Below are positions 34,369-43,646 of a stretch of 64,000 bases of DNA, piece by piece; the stretch's first letter is position 1, and the number at the start of each line of letters is the position of its first letter. The notes beneath the pieces were generated by a model that did no database searches, was not told the origin of the DNA, and saw only the letters and a program-made list of their open reading frames with translations. The stretch spans positions 6,645 through 70,644 of the forward strand of contig CAZNWE010000010.1 of assembly GCA_964576715.1 (NCBI GenBank). Direction: 5' to 3'. The stretch comes from SLRI01 sp964576715. GTDB lineage: Bacteria > Pseudomonadota > Alphaproteobacteria > Geminicoccales > Geminicoccaceae. A program made the translations under genes and the position numbers.

Positions 34369-34830
34369 ATGCAAATGGCCGACAAGGGCGGTCGGCATCT
34401 GAACACGATGATCGACAGTCGCCGGCAATCGTCATGCCTGCCGCTTGGCGCTATCGATCAACTGCCGGCATGTCTGTTGGTCGGCAGCTGCTGCGGCAAT
34501 AGCGGGGCCGAGCGGCTCACGATCGTCGAGTGCCGCGGCTGCAAGAGCATCCAGTCAAACAGCTGGATCGACCGGGTGCCCGGGACCTGTTTGTCGCCGA
34601 CGACGTCACGATCAAGGTCGAGATCGACAAGCCAACCGAGGGCTTGGTCGTCCCCGTTCCCGAGCCCTGGCAGCCGGCGCTACTGCCCGGCGGGTTGAGC
34701 GGGGGCGGCGGCGAGGTTTTTGCGCAAGCCTTCGAGCGCCACAATGGAACGGACGAGACTTGGTGCCGCCGGACGGGCGCTGGTGATCGACCACCTGTCC
34801 ATCGCGAACGCGCCGAGCACCGTTTCGTAG
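34369..34830 (+). pseudogene. Possible decayed ORF with two frame changes
   Basis: Codon use with strong third-position G/C bias runs in one frame from ATG 34369 (LTIVECRGCKSIQSNSW) to about 34575. It then continues in another frame (RDLFVADDVTIKVEIDKP) to about 34740 and back in the first frame (ERTRLGAAGRALVIDHLSIA) to TAG at 34828. Each piece reads like protein but I recognise no family. A frameshifted remnant of a divergent gene is one reading; chance is another. Confidence 0.25.
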
Positions 34831-35007
34831 CTCCGGCCGACCCTGCGACCGGCGGCCGGGCGCGGCAGCAATTCGACACGGATACGTCGATCGCTCGAGC
34901 ACGCACCGAGAGTCAGCAGCGCCTGCTTTGCGTCGCGTGAGGCCGGTAACGTATCGTTGCATACTGTCCCTCATCGGTTACCGACCGATAAGGCCAGAGG
35001 GGGTGCC

Positions 35008-35026
35008 GGGGGAAATCATTTCCCCC
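35008..35026. terminator. Hairpin downstream of xth
   Basis: GGGGGAAA-TCA-TTTCCCCC, a perfect 8-bp stem 19 nt after the xth stop. On the plus strand it is followed by a T-rich run (GCTCTTATTCTTCT); on the minus strand no U-run follows. It may act in both directions. Confidence 0.45.
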
Positions 35027-35044
35027 GCTCTTATTCTTCTCTGC

Positions 35045-35812
35045 CTACCCCAGCACGCACCAGGTCGGGATATGATCCGAGATGCCCTTGCCGGCGCGGG
35101 TCTTGGGGTCGCTGTCGGCTTCCTTCAGGCGGTCGGTGGCTTGCGGCGAGAGGAGCAGGTAGTCGATGCGCAGGCCTTCGTCGCGTTCCCAGGAGCCGCC
35201 GCGCAGATCCCACCAGGTATACTGGCGGCGGGTCGGATGCACCGCGCGGAAGGCGTCGTAGAGACCCTGGTTGGTGAGGCCACGGAGGCCGTGGCGTTCG
35301 GCCGGATGGTAGCAGATCGTGCCCTCGCATTCGTCGGGGTCGTAGATGTCGACGGGCTCCGGTGCGACGTTGAAATCACCGCCGATGACGAACGGCATAT
35401 CGCCGTCGAGCAGGTCCTGGGCGTGCCGGCGCAGCCGATCGAAAAAGCGGAGCTTGTAGGCGAAATTGGGAGAATCGACGCTGGTCCCGTTGGGGACGTA
35501 GACCGAGGCCAGGCGGACGCCATCGACCGTGGCCTCGATATAGCGGGCCTGGGCGTCGTCCGCCTCGCCGGCGAGGCCGGCCGTAACGTCGTCGATCGGC
35601 TGTCTGGCGATGATCGCCACCCCGTTGCGGCCGGGCTCGCCGAAGTGGGCCAGGTGGTAGCCTGCCGCTACGAAGCCGGCCTTCGGAAAGCTCGCATCGA
35701 CGACCTTGGTTTCCTGCAACAGCAGCACGTCCGGGTGGTTGGCGGCGAGCCACGCCTGGACGACGGCCTCGCGCTTGCGGATCGAGTTGACGTTCCAGGT
35801 GACGATCTGCAC
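35045..35812 (-). CDS. xth: Exodeoxyribonuclease III
   Basis: AP endonuclease and 3'-5' exonuclease of base-excision repair, 255 aa. Starts MQIVTWNVNSIRKRE. Active-site motifs are LLLQETKV (metal-binding Glu), VYVPNG, FVIGGDFNVAPEPVDIYDP, the typical YTWWDLRGGSWERDEGLRID, and GISDHIPTW with the catalytic His. It lies 7 nt downstream of erpA on the same strand, so both are read from the erpA promoter. Confidence 0.97.
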   Translation of the reverse strand: MQIVTWNVNSIRKREAVVQAWLAANHPDVLLLQETKVVDASFPKAGFVAAGYHLAHFGEPGRNGVAIIARQPIDDVTAGLAGEADDAQARYIEATVDGVRLASVYVPNGTSVDSPNFAYKLRFFDRLRRHAQDLLDGDMPFVIGGDFNVAPEPVDIYDPDECEGTICYHPAERHGLRGLTNQGLYDAFRAVHPTRRQYTWWDLRGGSWERDEGLRIDYLLLSPQATDRLKEADSDPKTRAGKGISDHIPTWCVLG

Positions 35813-35819
35813 CGCTGGT

Positions 35820-36182
35820 TCAGATGGCGAACGACGTTCCGCAGCCGCAGCTCGCCGTGGCGTTGGGGTTGCTCACCCGAAAGTAGGACCCGGTGAGATC
35901 CTCCACGAAATCGAGTTCCGAGCCGAGCACGTACATCAAGGACATGCCGTCGACGACGACGGTGATGCCGTCCTTCTCGACCGCGATATCGTCCGGTGCC
36001 GATGTTTCCTCGAGGGCGAAATTGTACTGAAAGCCCGAGCAACCGCCACCCGAGACGGAGACCCGGAGCTTGAGCCCGGTCTTGCCTTCGGCCTCGATGA
36101 TCTTCTTCACCCGCCGCGCGGCACTGGCACTGACGGTCAGCGGTGCCGGGCGCGCGGGTTCAGCTGCCTTGATCTCGCCCAT
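35820..36182 (-). CDS. erpA: A-type iron-sulfur cluster insertion protein
   Basis: 120-aa carrier that delivers Fe-S clusters to apoproteins. The three conserved cysteines are in SGGGCSGFQY and SCGCGTSF. FVEDLTGSYFRVSNPNA is the usual central block. ATG at 36182 is chosen; a GTG at 36191 is possible. The N-terminus is about ten residues longer than E. coli ErpA. First gene of an erpA-xth unit, divergent from dgt. Confidence 0.96.
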   Translation of the reverse strand: MGEIKAAEPARPAPLTVSASAARRVKKIIEAEGKTGLKLRVSVSGGGCSGFQYNFALEETSAPDDIAVEKDGITVVVDGMSLMYVLGSELDFVEDLTGSYFRVSNPNATASCGCGTSFAI

Positions 36183-36221
36183 CAGCCACACCTATGTTCG
36201 AGGCACCACCCGCAGCACAGC

Positions 36222-36249
36222 TATGTAAGAAGCCGCGATCCCTTGTCAA
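36222..36249 (-). promoter_or_regulatory. Candidate sigma-70 promoter for erpA-xth
   Basis: Minus strand TTGACA (36244-36249, perfect -35) with 16 nt to TACATA (36222-36227), about 40 nt before the erpA ATG. Confidence 0.45.
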
Positions 36250-36272
36250 ACCGGTCCCCGCCGAGCTTGGCC

Positions 36273-37448
36273 GTGCTCCAGTCGCCCCCGGCGGTGCCGC
36301 TGCCGGCGCCTTACGCTGCCCAGGCGGCGCAATCGGGTGGTCGACAGGTCAACGAGCCGGAGGGGGAACTGCGCACCGCCTTTCAGCGTGATCGCGACCG
36401 GGTGGTGCATTCGACGGCGTTTCGCCGGCTCGAGTACAAGACGCAGGTGCTGGTCAATTTCGAGGGTGACCACTACCGGACCCGGCTGACCCACAGCCTC
36501 GAGGTAGCGCAGATCGCCCGGACCCTGTCGCGCGCGCTCGACCTCGACGAGGACCTGGCCGAGGCCGTGGCACTGGCGCACGATCTCGGCCACAGCCCGT
36601 TCGGCCATGCCGGCGAGACGGCACTCGATGTGGCCTTGCGGGCGTTTGGCGGCTTCGATCACAACATCCAGACGTTTCGCGTCGTCACTCGGCTCGAGCA
36701 GCGCTACGCCTCGTTCGACGGCCTCAACCTGACGGCGGTGACGCTGGAAAGCCTGGTCAAGCACAACGGGCCGCTCGCCACGCCGCCGGCGCCGATCGCC
36801 CGGCATCCCCTGGCCGGGGCCATGCAACTCGCGCTGCAACCGCCACTCGAGGCGCAGCTCGCCGCGCTCGCCGACGACATCGCCTACTGCAATCACGACA
36901 TGGACGACGGCCTCAGGGCCGCGTTCTTCGGCCTCGGCGATCTCGCGGCCCTGCCACTGGTCGGCAGCGTCGTGGGTGAGGTCGAGGCGGCCTATCCGCG
37001 GGTCGACCGCCGCCGGCTGATCCACGAGGTCAACCGCCGCCTGATCGACCGGATGGTCGCCGATCTCGTCGCCGAGACCAGGCGCCGGCTGACCGAGACC
37101 GGGCCGCGGAACGTGCAGGAGGTGCGCGCGGCCGGCCGCCCCCTGGCCGCCTTCTCGGCCGACATGGCGGCCGCGGTACAGGCCTTACGCGGCTTCTTGC
37201 ATCAGCGGATGTACCGGCACTACAAGGTCAATCGCATGGCGCGCACCGCCCGGCAACTGGTGACCGAGCTGGTCGAGCTGCTGCTCGCCGCCCCCGAGTG
37301 CCTGCCGGACCGCTGGCAGGCGCGGGCCGGCGAACCCGATACTGCGGCCACCGCCGACGCCGTGCGCGACTACGTCGCGGGAATGACCGACCGGTTCGCC
37401 GTCGACGAGCACGACCGGTTGTTCAAGCTCACCGGCTTTCGCCCCTGA
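36273..37448 (+). CDS. dgt: dGTPase-like HD-domain triphosphohydrolase
   Basis: Hydrolyses dNTPs to nucleosides and triphosphate; 391 aa from GTG at 36273. The N-terminus holds FQRDRDRVVHSTAFRRLEYK and TQVLVNFEGDHYRTRLTHSL. The metal-binding HD motif is ALAHDLGHSPFGHAGE, with a downstream ALADDIAYCNHDMDDG. The frame is open far upstream over erpA but family sequence starts only here. It begins the conserved run dgt-argS-SPOR-nagZ-scpAB-tatABC. Confidence 0.93.
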   Translation: MLQSPPAVPLPAPYAAQAAQSGGRQVNEPEGELRTAFQRDRDRVVHSTAFRRLEYKTQVLVNFEGDHYRTRLTHSLEVAQIARTLSRALDLDEDLAEAVALAHDLGHSPFGHAGETALDVALRAFGGFDHNIQTFRVVTRLEQRYASFDGLNLTAVTLESLVKHNGPLATPPAPIARHPLAGAMQLALQPPLEAQLAALADDIAYCNHDMDDGLRAAFFGLGDLAALPLVGSVVGEVEAAYPRVDRRRLIHEVNRRLIDRMVADLVAETRRRLTETGPRNVQEVRAAGRPLAAFSADMAAAVQALRGFLHQRMYRHYKVNRMARTARQLVTELVELLLAAPECLPDRWQARAGEPDTAATADAVRDYVAGMTDRFAVDEHDRLFKLTGFRP

Positions 37449-37476
37449 GCCGTTCTCTTGTCCATTGGATGCGTCG

Positions 37477-39225
37477 ATGAACCCGTTCGATCACTTGCTC
37501 GCGGCTGTCCACGCGGCACTCGCCCGGCTGGTGGAGCAGGGCCGCTTGCCGGCCGGGCTGCCGCTGGAGCGGATCACGGTCGAGCCGCCACGCGAGCGCG
37601 AGCATGGCGATGCGGCAACCAATGCGGCGCTGATCCTGGCCAAGCCGGCCCGGCTGAAGCCGTTGGCCATTGCCGAGGCGCTGGCCCAGGAGCTCGCCGC
37701 CGAGCCGTCGCTCAGCGAGGCCCAGGCGGCTCCCCCGGGCTTCGTCAACATGCGCTTCACCGATGCCTTCGTGCAGGCACAAGTGCCGGTGGTGCTGACG
37801 ACTGGTGCCGATTACGGTCGCTCGAGCGTCGGCGGTGCGCTCAAGGTCAATGTCGAGTTCTGTTCGGCCAATCCGACCGGGCCGCTGCATGTCGGCCACG
37901 GCCGCGGCACCGTGTTCGGCGACGCGCTGGCCGAGCTTCTGGCCTTTGCCGGATTCGCGGTCACCCGTGAGTACTACATCAATGATGCCGGGGCGCAGAT
38001 CGAGATTTTCGCCCGCTCGATCCATCACCGCTACCTCGAAGCACTCGGCGACGATCGCGGCCCGGTGCCGGAAGGGCTCTACCCGCTCCGCGAGCTGGTT
38101 CCGGTCGCCGAGGCGATCGCCGCCCGGGACGGTGACAGGTGGCGGTCGGCGCCCGAGGCCGAGTGGCTCGAGGCGTTCGGCCGCGAGGGAACGGCGTACA
38201 TGCTCGAGCGGATCAGGGCGGATCTCGCCGGGCTCGGCGTCACGTTCGACGTCTTCACCTCCGAGCGCGCGCTGGTCGAGGCCGGCAAGGTGGAAGCGGC
38301 GCTCGAGCATCTTGAGCGGCTCGGCCTCCTCTATACCGGCACGCTGCCGCCGCCCAAGGGCAAGCAGCTCGACGACTGGGAGGCGGTGCCGCAGCTCTTG
38401 TTCAGATCGAGCGCGTTCGGCGACGACATCGATCGGCCGTTGCAGCGGTCGACGGGTGCCTGGACCTATTTCGCCGCCGACCTCGCCTATCACCTCGACA
38501 AGTACACCCGCGGCTATACCCAGATGATCGATGTCTGGGGTGCCGATCACGGCGGCTACGTCAAGCGGATGCAGGCCGCCGTCAGGGCCTTGTCGGAGGG
38601 CCAGGCGGCGCTCGACGTCCGGCTCTGCCAGCTGGTCAACCTCATGGATGCGGGCCAACCCCTGAAGATGTCGAAGCGTGCCGGGCGGATCGTTACGCTC
38701 AAGGACGTCGTCGACGAGGTCGGCCGGGACGTCTTCCGCTTCATCATGCTCACCCGCAAGAACGACGCCGCCCTCGACTTCGACCTCGCCAAGGTGGTCG
38801 AGCAGTCCAGGGACAACCCGGTGTTCTATGTCCAGTACGCCCACGCACGGATCTGCTCGGTGCTGCGCAATGCCGAGGCGGACGGGCACGGCGCCTGGCT
38901 CGTCGATCCGGCGGGTGCGGCGCTAGGCCGTCTTACCGATCCGGCCGAGTTGCAGCTGCTGAAGACTGCGGCGCAGTTCCCGCGCACTGTCGAGAGTGCG
39001 GCCCTGCAACATGAGCCACACCGGATCGCGTTTTATCTTCATGACTTGGCGAGCGACTTTCATGTATTGTGGAATCGTGGCAAGGAGGATGGCGGCTTGC
39101 GGTTCCTGATCGCTGAGGAGCCGGCGCTGAGCCGGGCACGACTCGCCATGCTCACCGCCGTCCGGCAGGTTATCGGCAATGGCCTGCGGCTCATGGGCGT
39201 AGTGCCGGTCGAGGAGATGCACTAG
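37477..39225 (+). CDS. argS: Arginyl-tRNA synthetase
   Basis: Charges tRNA-Arg with arginine; class Ia, 582 aa. The HIGH-type motif is PTGPLHVGHGRGT preceded by VNVEFCSAN, and the KMSKS-type motif is LKMSKRAGRIVTL. REYYINDAGAQIEIFARS and WTYFAADLAYHLDKY are other family blocks, and the DALR anticodon-binding domain closes the protein. ATG at 37477 is preferred over TTG at 37465. It lies 28 nt downstream of dgt. Confidence 0.97.
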   Translation: MNPFDHLLAAVHAALARLVEQGRLPAGLPLERITVEPPREREHGDAATNAALILAKPARLKPLAIAEALAQELAAEPSLSEAQAAPPGFVNMRFTDAFVQAQVPVVLTTGADYGRSSVGGALKVNVEFCSANPTGPLHVGHGRGTVFGDALAELLAFAGFAVTREYYINDAGAQIEIFARSIHHRYLEALGDDRGPVPEGLYPLRELVPVAEAIAARDGDRWRSAPEAEWLEAFGREGTAYMLERIRADLAGLGVTFDVFTSERALVEAGKVEAALEHLERLGLLYTGTLPPPKGKQLDDWEAVPQLLFRSSAFGDDIDRPLQRSTGAWTYFAADLAYHLDKYTRGYTQMIDVWGADHGGYVKRMQAAVRALSEGQAALDVRLCQLVNLMDAGQPLKMSKRAGRIVTLKDVVDEVGRDVFRFIMLTRKNDAALDFDLAKVVEQSRDNPVFYVQYAHARICSVLRNAEADGHGAWLVDPAGAALGRLTDPAELQLLKTAAQFPRTVESAALQHEPHRIAFYLHDLASDFHVLWNRGKEDGGLRFLIAEEPALSRARLAMLTAVRQVIGNGLRLMGVVPVEEMH

Positions 39226-39272
39226 GGCGCAAGCTGCACGAGGCGACGGCGCGCAACGAAAGGAAGCGAGCT

Positions 39273-40385
39273 TTGCGATCACCACACTATCCTGATGAAC
39301 GTGATCTCGATGTCGCCACTCTGCGCCGGTCGACGCCACAAATGACGTCGGTCAAGACGGGCCACGGCGGCCAGCGCAAGATCGGGCTCGGCCGCTACGT
39401 CCTGGGCGGCCTGATCGCTCTGGTCCTGGCGCTGTTCAGCGGGGTGATCTGGTTCGCCTACCAGGATCTGATGCCGGGCGACGAGGCGCCGCCGCTGGTT
39501 CGCGCCGATACGCTGCCGATCAAGCGCGAGCCCGAGGAGCGTGGGGGCCTGCCGCTGGTCAACGAGGAATCGGTCGTTGTCCAGGCCCTCGACGAGCCGG
39601 ATTCGCCGGTCCGTGTCGAGCGCATCCTGCCGCGCGAGACGATCGCCCCACGCTCGACCGCCGATGTCATCCCCCAGGCGCTCGAGGCGGAGCCCGTGCC
39701 CGAGGGCGAGCCGTCCCTCGCTGCAGTCGCTGGCGTACCGCCGCCTGCCGTGGACGCGGCGGACGGCGGGGCCGATACGCTCGACACCCTGCTCGCCGAG
39801 ATCGTCGGTGGCGAAGCGACCACCAGCACCATCGCACCGGCCGCCGGCCCGGCCGACCCGGCAGCAGCGCTGCCACTGCCTGCCGACGGCGCCGGACCGC
39901 CCGAGATCAGCGGTGGCGAGCCGCCTAGCCCGACGCCGGCGGCAAGTGCAGCCGCTCCGACGCCAGCGCCCGATCCGACGCCTGAGCTTGCCGAGAGGCA
40001 CTCCGCCCAGGCAACCGCCGACGCTGCGGCGACGCCACCTGCAGCGGCGCCGGCCGCCGCGGCATCGGCGAGCGCGCCTGCGGCGACGACCGTGGCGGCA
40101 CTTCCCTCGCCCGCGCTCGCTCCCACCTTCAGCGGCGCCTTCGGCGTTCAACTGCTCGCCGTGCGCGACGAGGCGGCGGCGGCCGCGGCATGGACCAGCC
40201 TGCAGCAGCAGCATCCGACCGTGCTCGGTACCTTGCGCAGCCGCGTCCAGGCGGCAGAGGTCGGCGGCGATGTCTTCTATCGGCTGCAGGCTGGGCCGTT
40301 CGTCGACCGCGAGGGTGCCAGCGCCGTCTGCGCGGCGTTGCAATCCCGCGGCACCGACTGCTTCGTCGTCGAGCCCGCTACTTGA
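39273..40385 (+). CDS. SPOR-domain membrane protein
   Basis: 370 aa. A short cytoplasmic N-terminus precedes one membrane helix (LGGLIALVLALFSGVIWFAY, about residues 44-66). Then comes a long Ala/Pro-rich periplasmic linker (about 75-285) and a C-terminal SPOR domain (GAFGVQLLAVRDEAAAAAAW to CFVVEPAT). SPOR domains bind denuded peptidoglycan at the division site. The start is TTG at 39273 with AAAGGAA seven nt upstream; no later ATG keeps the N-terminal part. In alphaproteobacteria this gene regularly sits between argS and nagZ. Its stop TGA overlaps the nagZ TTG. Confidence 0.9.
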   Translation: MRSPHYPDERDLDVATLRRSTPQMTSVKTGHGGQRKIGLGRYVLGGLIALVLALFSGVIWFAYQDLMPGDEAPPLVRADTLPIKREPEERGGLPLVNEESVVVQALDEPDSPVRVERILPRETIAPRSTADVIPQALEAEPVPEGEPSLAAVAGVPPPAVDAADGGADTLDTLLAEIVGGEATTSTIAPAAGPADPAAALPLPADGAGPPEISGGEPPSPTPAASAAAPTPAPDPTPELAERHSAQATADAAATPPAAAPAAAASASAPAATTVAALPSPALAPTFSGAFGVQLLAVRDEAAAAAAWTSLQQQHPTVLGTLRSRVQAAEVGGDVFYRLQAGPFVDREGASAVCAALQSRGTDCFVVEPAT

Positions 40386-41422
40386 TCGCTTGCCGTGCGG
40401 CCGTCGTCGGGATCGCCGGGCCGACGCTCACCGCCGCCGAACGGGCCTTGTTCCGGGCCGAGCCGCCGGCCGGCTTCATCCTGTTTCGGCGCAACTGCGT
40501 CGATCCAGGCCAGCTCCGAGCGCTGACCGCCGAGCTTCGCGCGCTCCATCCCGATCGTTGGCTGCCCATCCTGGTTGACCAGGAGGGTGGCCGGGTGCAG
40601 CGGCTGGCCCCGCCGCATTGGCCGGCACTGCCGCCGCCCCGGGCGGTCGGCGCGCTGGCCGAGCGCGACCTCGAGCGGGGCGAGCGGGCGGCCGGGCTGC
40701 ATGCAACGGCGATCGCGACGATGCTGCGCGATGTCGGGATCGATGTCGTCTGCGCGCCCTGCCTCGATCTTTTGCGACCGGAAACGACGACGGCGATCGG
40801 CGACCGGGCGTTCGCCGCCGATCCGGCGCTGGTCGGCCGTCTCGGCCGGGCTTATGCCACCGCCCTGCTCCGGGCCGGTGTGGTGCCGGTGGTCAAGCAT
40901 CTGCCGGGCCACGGCCGGGCGACCTGCGACAGCCACCTCGCCCTGCCTCGGGTCACCGCATCGCGGGCAGCACTCGCGGCTGCAGACTGGCCGGCGTTCC
41001 GGCCGCTGACCGAGCCAACGCTCGACCGGCAGCTGATGGGCATGACCGCCCATATCGTGTTCACAGCTCTCGACCCGGACCACCCGGCGACCCAATCGCC
41101 GCGCGTGATCGAGGAGGTCATTCGCGGGGCCATCGGCTTTCGCGGCTTGCTTTTCAGCGACGATCTGAGCATGCAAGCGCTGGACGGGCCGATCGCCCGA
41201 CGCGCCACCGCATCGCTCGCCGCCGGCTGCGACCTGGCCCTGCATTGCAACGGCGACCTCGCCGAGCTCGAGGAGGTTCTGGCGGCCGTGCCGGCGCTGC
41301 CGGACGAACGGCTGGCGATGCTGCAGCTGCTGGCCCCGGGCACCGCACCGTCCGGGCCGTCCCGCGCGGCACTGCTCGCCGAGCTTGCCGGCTGTCTTGG
41401 CCAAGGGACGATGGGTGTTTGA
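40382..41422 (+). CDS. nagZ: Beta-N-acetylhexosaminidase
   Basis: Family GH3 enzyme of peptidoglycan recycling, removing N-acetylglucosamine from anhydro-muropeptides in the cytoplasm; 346 aa. FILFRRNCVDPGQL and LPILVDQEGGRVQRL are family blocks. The catalytic loop is VVKHLPGHGRATCDSH and the nucleophile Asp is in LLFSDDLSMQAL. The start is TTG at 40382, sharing bases with the SPOR gene stop (TTGA), so translation is probably coupled. Its end overlaps the M50 protease gene by 8 nt. Confidence 0.94.
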   Translation: MIACRAAVVGIAGPTLTAAERALFRAEPPAGFILFRRNCVDPGQLRALTAELRALHPDRWLPILVDQEGGRVQRLAPPHWPALPPPRAVGALAERDLERGERAAGLHATAIATMLRDVGIDVVCAPCLDLLRPETTTAIGDRAFAADPALVGRLGRAYATALLRAGVVPVVKHLPGHGRATCDSHLALPRVTASRAALAAADWPAFRPLTEPTLDRQLMGMTAHIVFTALDPDHPATQSPRVIEEVIRGAIGFRGLLFSDDLSMQALDGPIARRATASLAAGCDLALHCNGDLAELEEVLAAVPALPDERLAMLQLLAPGTAPSGPSRAALLAELAGCLGQGTMGV

Positions 41423-42101
41423 TCTCGCCAGCTTCGGCCACACGCTCTCGGTCTGGTTCCTGCCGGTGGTGCTCGCCATCACCCTGCACGAGGCGGCGCA
41501 TGCCTGGGCTGCCTGGCAGCTCGGCGACGACACGGCGAAGCAGATGGGCCGCCTCAGCTTCAACCCGGTCCGCCATGTCGATCCCGTTGGCACGCTGATC
41601 CTGCCCGGGATGCTGCTGGTGGTCGGCGCGCCTTTTCTCTTCGGCTGGGCCAAGCCCGTGCCGGTCGCCTTCCACCGGCTGCACAATCCCAAGCGCGACA
41701 TGATCTTCGTGGCCCTGGCCGGCCCGGCCATCAATATCGCCCTGGCACTCGTCGCGGCGACCGGGATGCATCTGTTCGTCGGCGCAGAGAGCGAGATCGG
41801 CGACTGGATCTGGCAAAACCTCGACAACGCGCTGCTGATCAACGTGGTGCTCGCCTGCTTCAACATGCTGCCCCTCCTGCCGCTCGACGGCGGCCGGGTG
41901 CTGACCGGTCTCCTGCCCCTGCCGCTCGCCCGACGCTTTGCGCGCACCGAGCCCTATGGCCTGTTCATCCTGCTCGGCATCATCTTCGTCCTGCCGCTGT
42001 TGGCCCGCGAGGTCGGCTTCGCCTTCAATCCGCTGGCCGCCGTGCTGTTGCCGATCGTCCAGTTCGTGCACGGTGTCGTGCTGCTGCTGGCGGGCTGGTG
42101 A
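41415..42101 (+). CDS. Site-2-type (M50) membrane metalloprotease
   Basis: 228-aa membrane protein with five or six hydrophobic helices. The zinc motif is ITLHEAAHAWAAW (HExxH) and the second site LLPLLPLDGGRVLTG carries the conserved Asp-Gly. Its small size, without a PDZ domain, fits the Rip/FtsH-independent small S2P group often found between nagZ and scpA in alphaproteobacteria. GTG at 41415 has AAGGGA upstream. The substrate is unknown. Stop and scpA start overlap as TGATG. Confidence 0.92.
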   Translation: MFDLASFGHTLSVWFLPVVLAITLHEAAHAWAAWQLGDDTAKQMGRLSFNPVRHVDPVGTLILPGMLLVVGAPFLFGWAKPVPVAFHRLHNPKRDMIFVALAGPAINIALALVAATGMHLFVGAESEIGDWIWQNLDNALLINVVLACFNMLPLLPLDGGRVLTGLLPLPLARRFARTEPYGLFILLGIIFVLPLLAREVGFAFNPLAAVLLPIVQFVHGVVLLLAGW

Positions 42102-42853
42102 TGCAGACCGTCGAGCAGGCGGCCCAACCGCTGGCCGGGCATGCCTTCGTCGTCGATCTCGACGGGTTCGAGGGTCCGCTCGACCTGCTGCTCGACCTCG
42201 CCCGCGGGCAGAAGGTCGATCTGGCGCGGATCTCGATCCTGGCCCTGGCCGACCAGTACATCGCCTATCTCGAGGATGCCCGGGCCCGCGAGCTGACCCT
42301 GGCGGCCGAATACCTCGTCATGGCGGCCTGGCTCGCGTTCATGAAGTCACAGCTGCTGCTGCCCAAGGCGGAGCGCGAGGCGGACGACGTCGAGGCGATG
42401 GCCGAAGCGCTGGCCGCCCGGCTCAGGCAGCTCGATGCGATCCGCGGTGCCGTCGGCTGGCTGGAGGCGCGCCCGACGCTCGGTAGCGAGCGGCTGGTCC
42501 GCGGCTGCCCGGAGCCGCCGCCCGTGGCCTTCGACGATCACTGGCGGGCCGATCTCGCGGGGCTGCTCGAGGCCTATGCCAAGATCACGGCCCGCCGCCG
42601 CCGGCAGAGCATCCGTCTCGTGCCGAGAAAGGCGATGAGCGTCGAGGCGGCACTCGAACGGCTCTCGAAGCTGCTGGCCGGCCGCGACTGGCAGGACCTC
42701 GCGAGCTTCCTGCCACCCGGCCTCGACGACGCGTTTCTTGGTCGCTCGGCGCTGGCGGCATCGCTGGTGGCGAGCCTCGAGCTGGCCAAGCGCGGCACGG
42801 TCGAGCTCGACCAGGCGCAGCCGTTCGGGCCGATCCGGATCCGCCGGCGATGA
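42101..42853 (+). CDS. scpA: Segregation and condensation protein A
   Basis: Kleisin subunit that joins SMC and ScpB for chromosome condensation; 250 aa. The N-terminal SMC-binding part is FVVDLDGFEGPLDLLLDLAR followed by VDLARISILALADQYIAYL. AAEYLVMAAWLAFMKSQLLL is the classic ScpA helix pair. The ATG at 42101 shares its A with the previous stop. The 3' end overlaps scpB as ATGA. Confidence 0.96.
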   Translation: MQTVEQAAQPLAGHAFVVDLDGFEGPLDLLLDLARGQKVDLARISILALADQYIAYLEDARARELTLAAEYLVMAAWLAFMKSQLLLPKAEREADDVEAMAEALAARLRQLDAIRGAVGWLEARPTLGSERLVRGCPEPPPVAFDDHWRADLAGLLEAYAKITARRRRQSIRLVPRKAMSVEAALERLSKLLAGRDWQDLASFLPPGLDDAFLGRSALAASLVASLELAKRGTVELDQAQPFGPIRIRRR

Positions 42854-43551
42854 CCGCGCCGCAACAACATGGCGCAGCCGCGGTGCAGGCTGCCGAGACG
42901 AGGCGCGCGCCGGCCGCGGTGGTCGAGAGCAAGCTGGTCATCGAGGCACTGCTCTTTCAATCGGCCGAGCCGCTCGACGAGGTGCTGCTGCAGGCGCATG
43001 TCCGCGACGGCAGGCCGGTGCGTGACATCCTGGCCGAGCTCGCGGCCGACTACGCTGGGCGCGGCATCCGGCTCGAGCGGCACGGCCGGCACTGGGCGTT
43101 TCGAACCGCGGCCGAGGTGGCGCCGCAACTCGAGCGCACCGAGACCCGGCGCCGGCGCCTCTCTAAGGCGGCGATGGAGACACTTGCGATCATCGCCTAT
43201 CAGCAGCCGGTGACCCGGGCCGAGATCGAGGCGGTCAGGGGCGTGCCGGTAGCCAAGGGAACACTGGATCAACTGATGGAAGCGGGCTGGGTGACGCCCA
43301 AGGGCCGCCGCGAGGTGCCGGGACGGCCGGTCACCTGGGTGACCACCGCCGCCTTTCTCGACCACTTCTGCCTCGCCGCCCTTGACGATCTGCCGCGGCT
43401 CGACGAACTAGAGGCGGCGGGTTTGTTTCGCGCCGATCCGTCGGGCGGGCAACCAGGTTCAGGTGACCACGAAGCGGCTAGCGAGCCCGCGCCCGAGGCC
43501 AGCCCGAACGAGCTGACCGGCATGAACGCGGCCGAGCCGCCCGGGTGGTGA
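42850..43551 (+). CDS. scpB: Segregation and condensation protein B
   Basis: Winged-helix partner of ScpA, 233 aa. VIEALLFQSAEPLDEVLL starts the first wing, and LSKAAMETLAIIAYQQPVTR with EAVRGVPVAKGTLDQLMEAG is the signature block. The C-terminal 50 residues are a variable acidic tail. The gene begins within the scpA stop (ATGA). tatA follows after 95 nt. Confidence 0.96.
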   Translation: MTAPQQHGAAAVQAAETRRAPAAVVESKLVIEALLFQSAEPLDEVLLQAHVRDGRPVRDILAELAADYAGRGIRLERHGRHWAFRTAAEVAPQLERTETRRRRLSKAAMETLAIIAYQQPVTRAEIEAVRGVPVAKGTLDQLMEAGWVTPKGRREVPGRPVTWVTTAAFLDHFCLAALDDLPRLDELEAAGLFRADPSGGQPGSGDHEAASEPAPEASPNELTGMNAAEPPGW

Positions 43552-43646
43552 TTGCGTGGCCCGGTCTTTTTTGCCACACTCAAGCAACATCTGCAGCGGC
43601 GTGCCGGCATCAGGCGCGGCTCCTGCTGGCATCAAGAGGGTTTCCC

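Noticed and set aside
35706..36272. Extended N-terminus of dgt over erpA
   Set aside because: Family similarity begins only after 36273; the upstream frame is the antisense shadow of erpA and xth.
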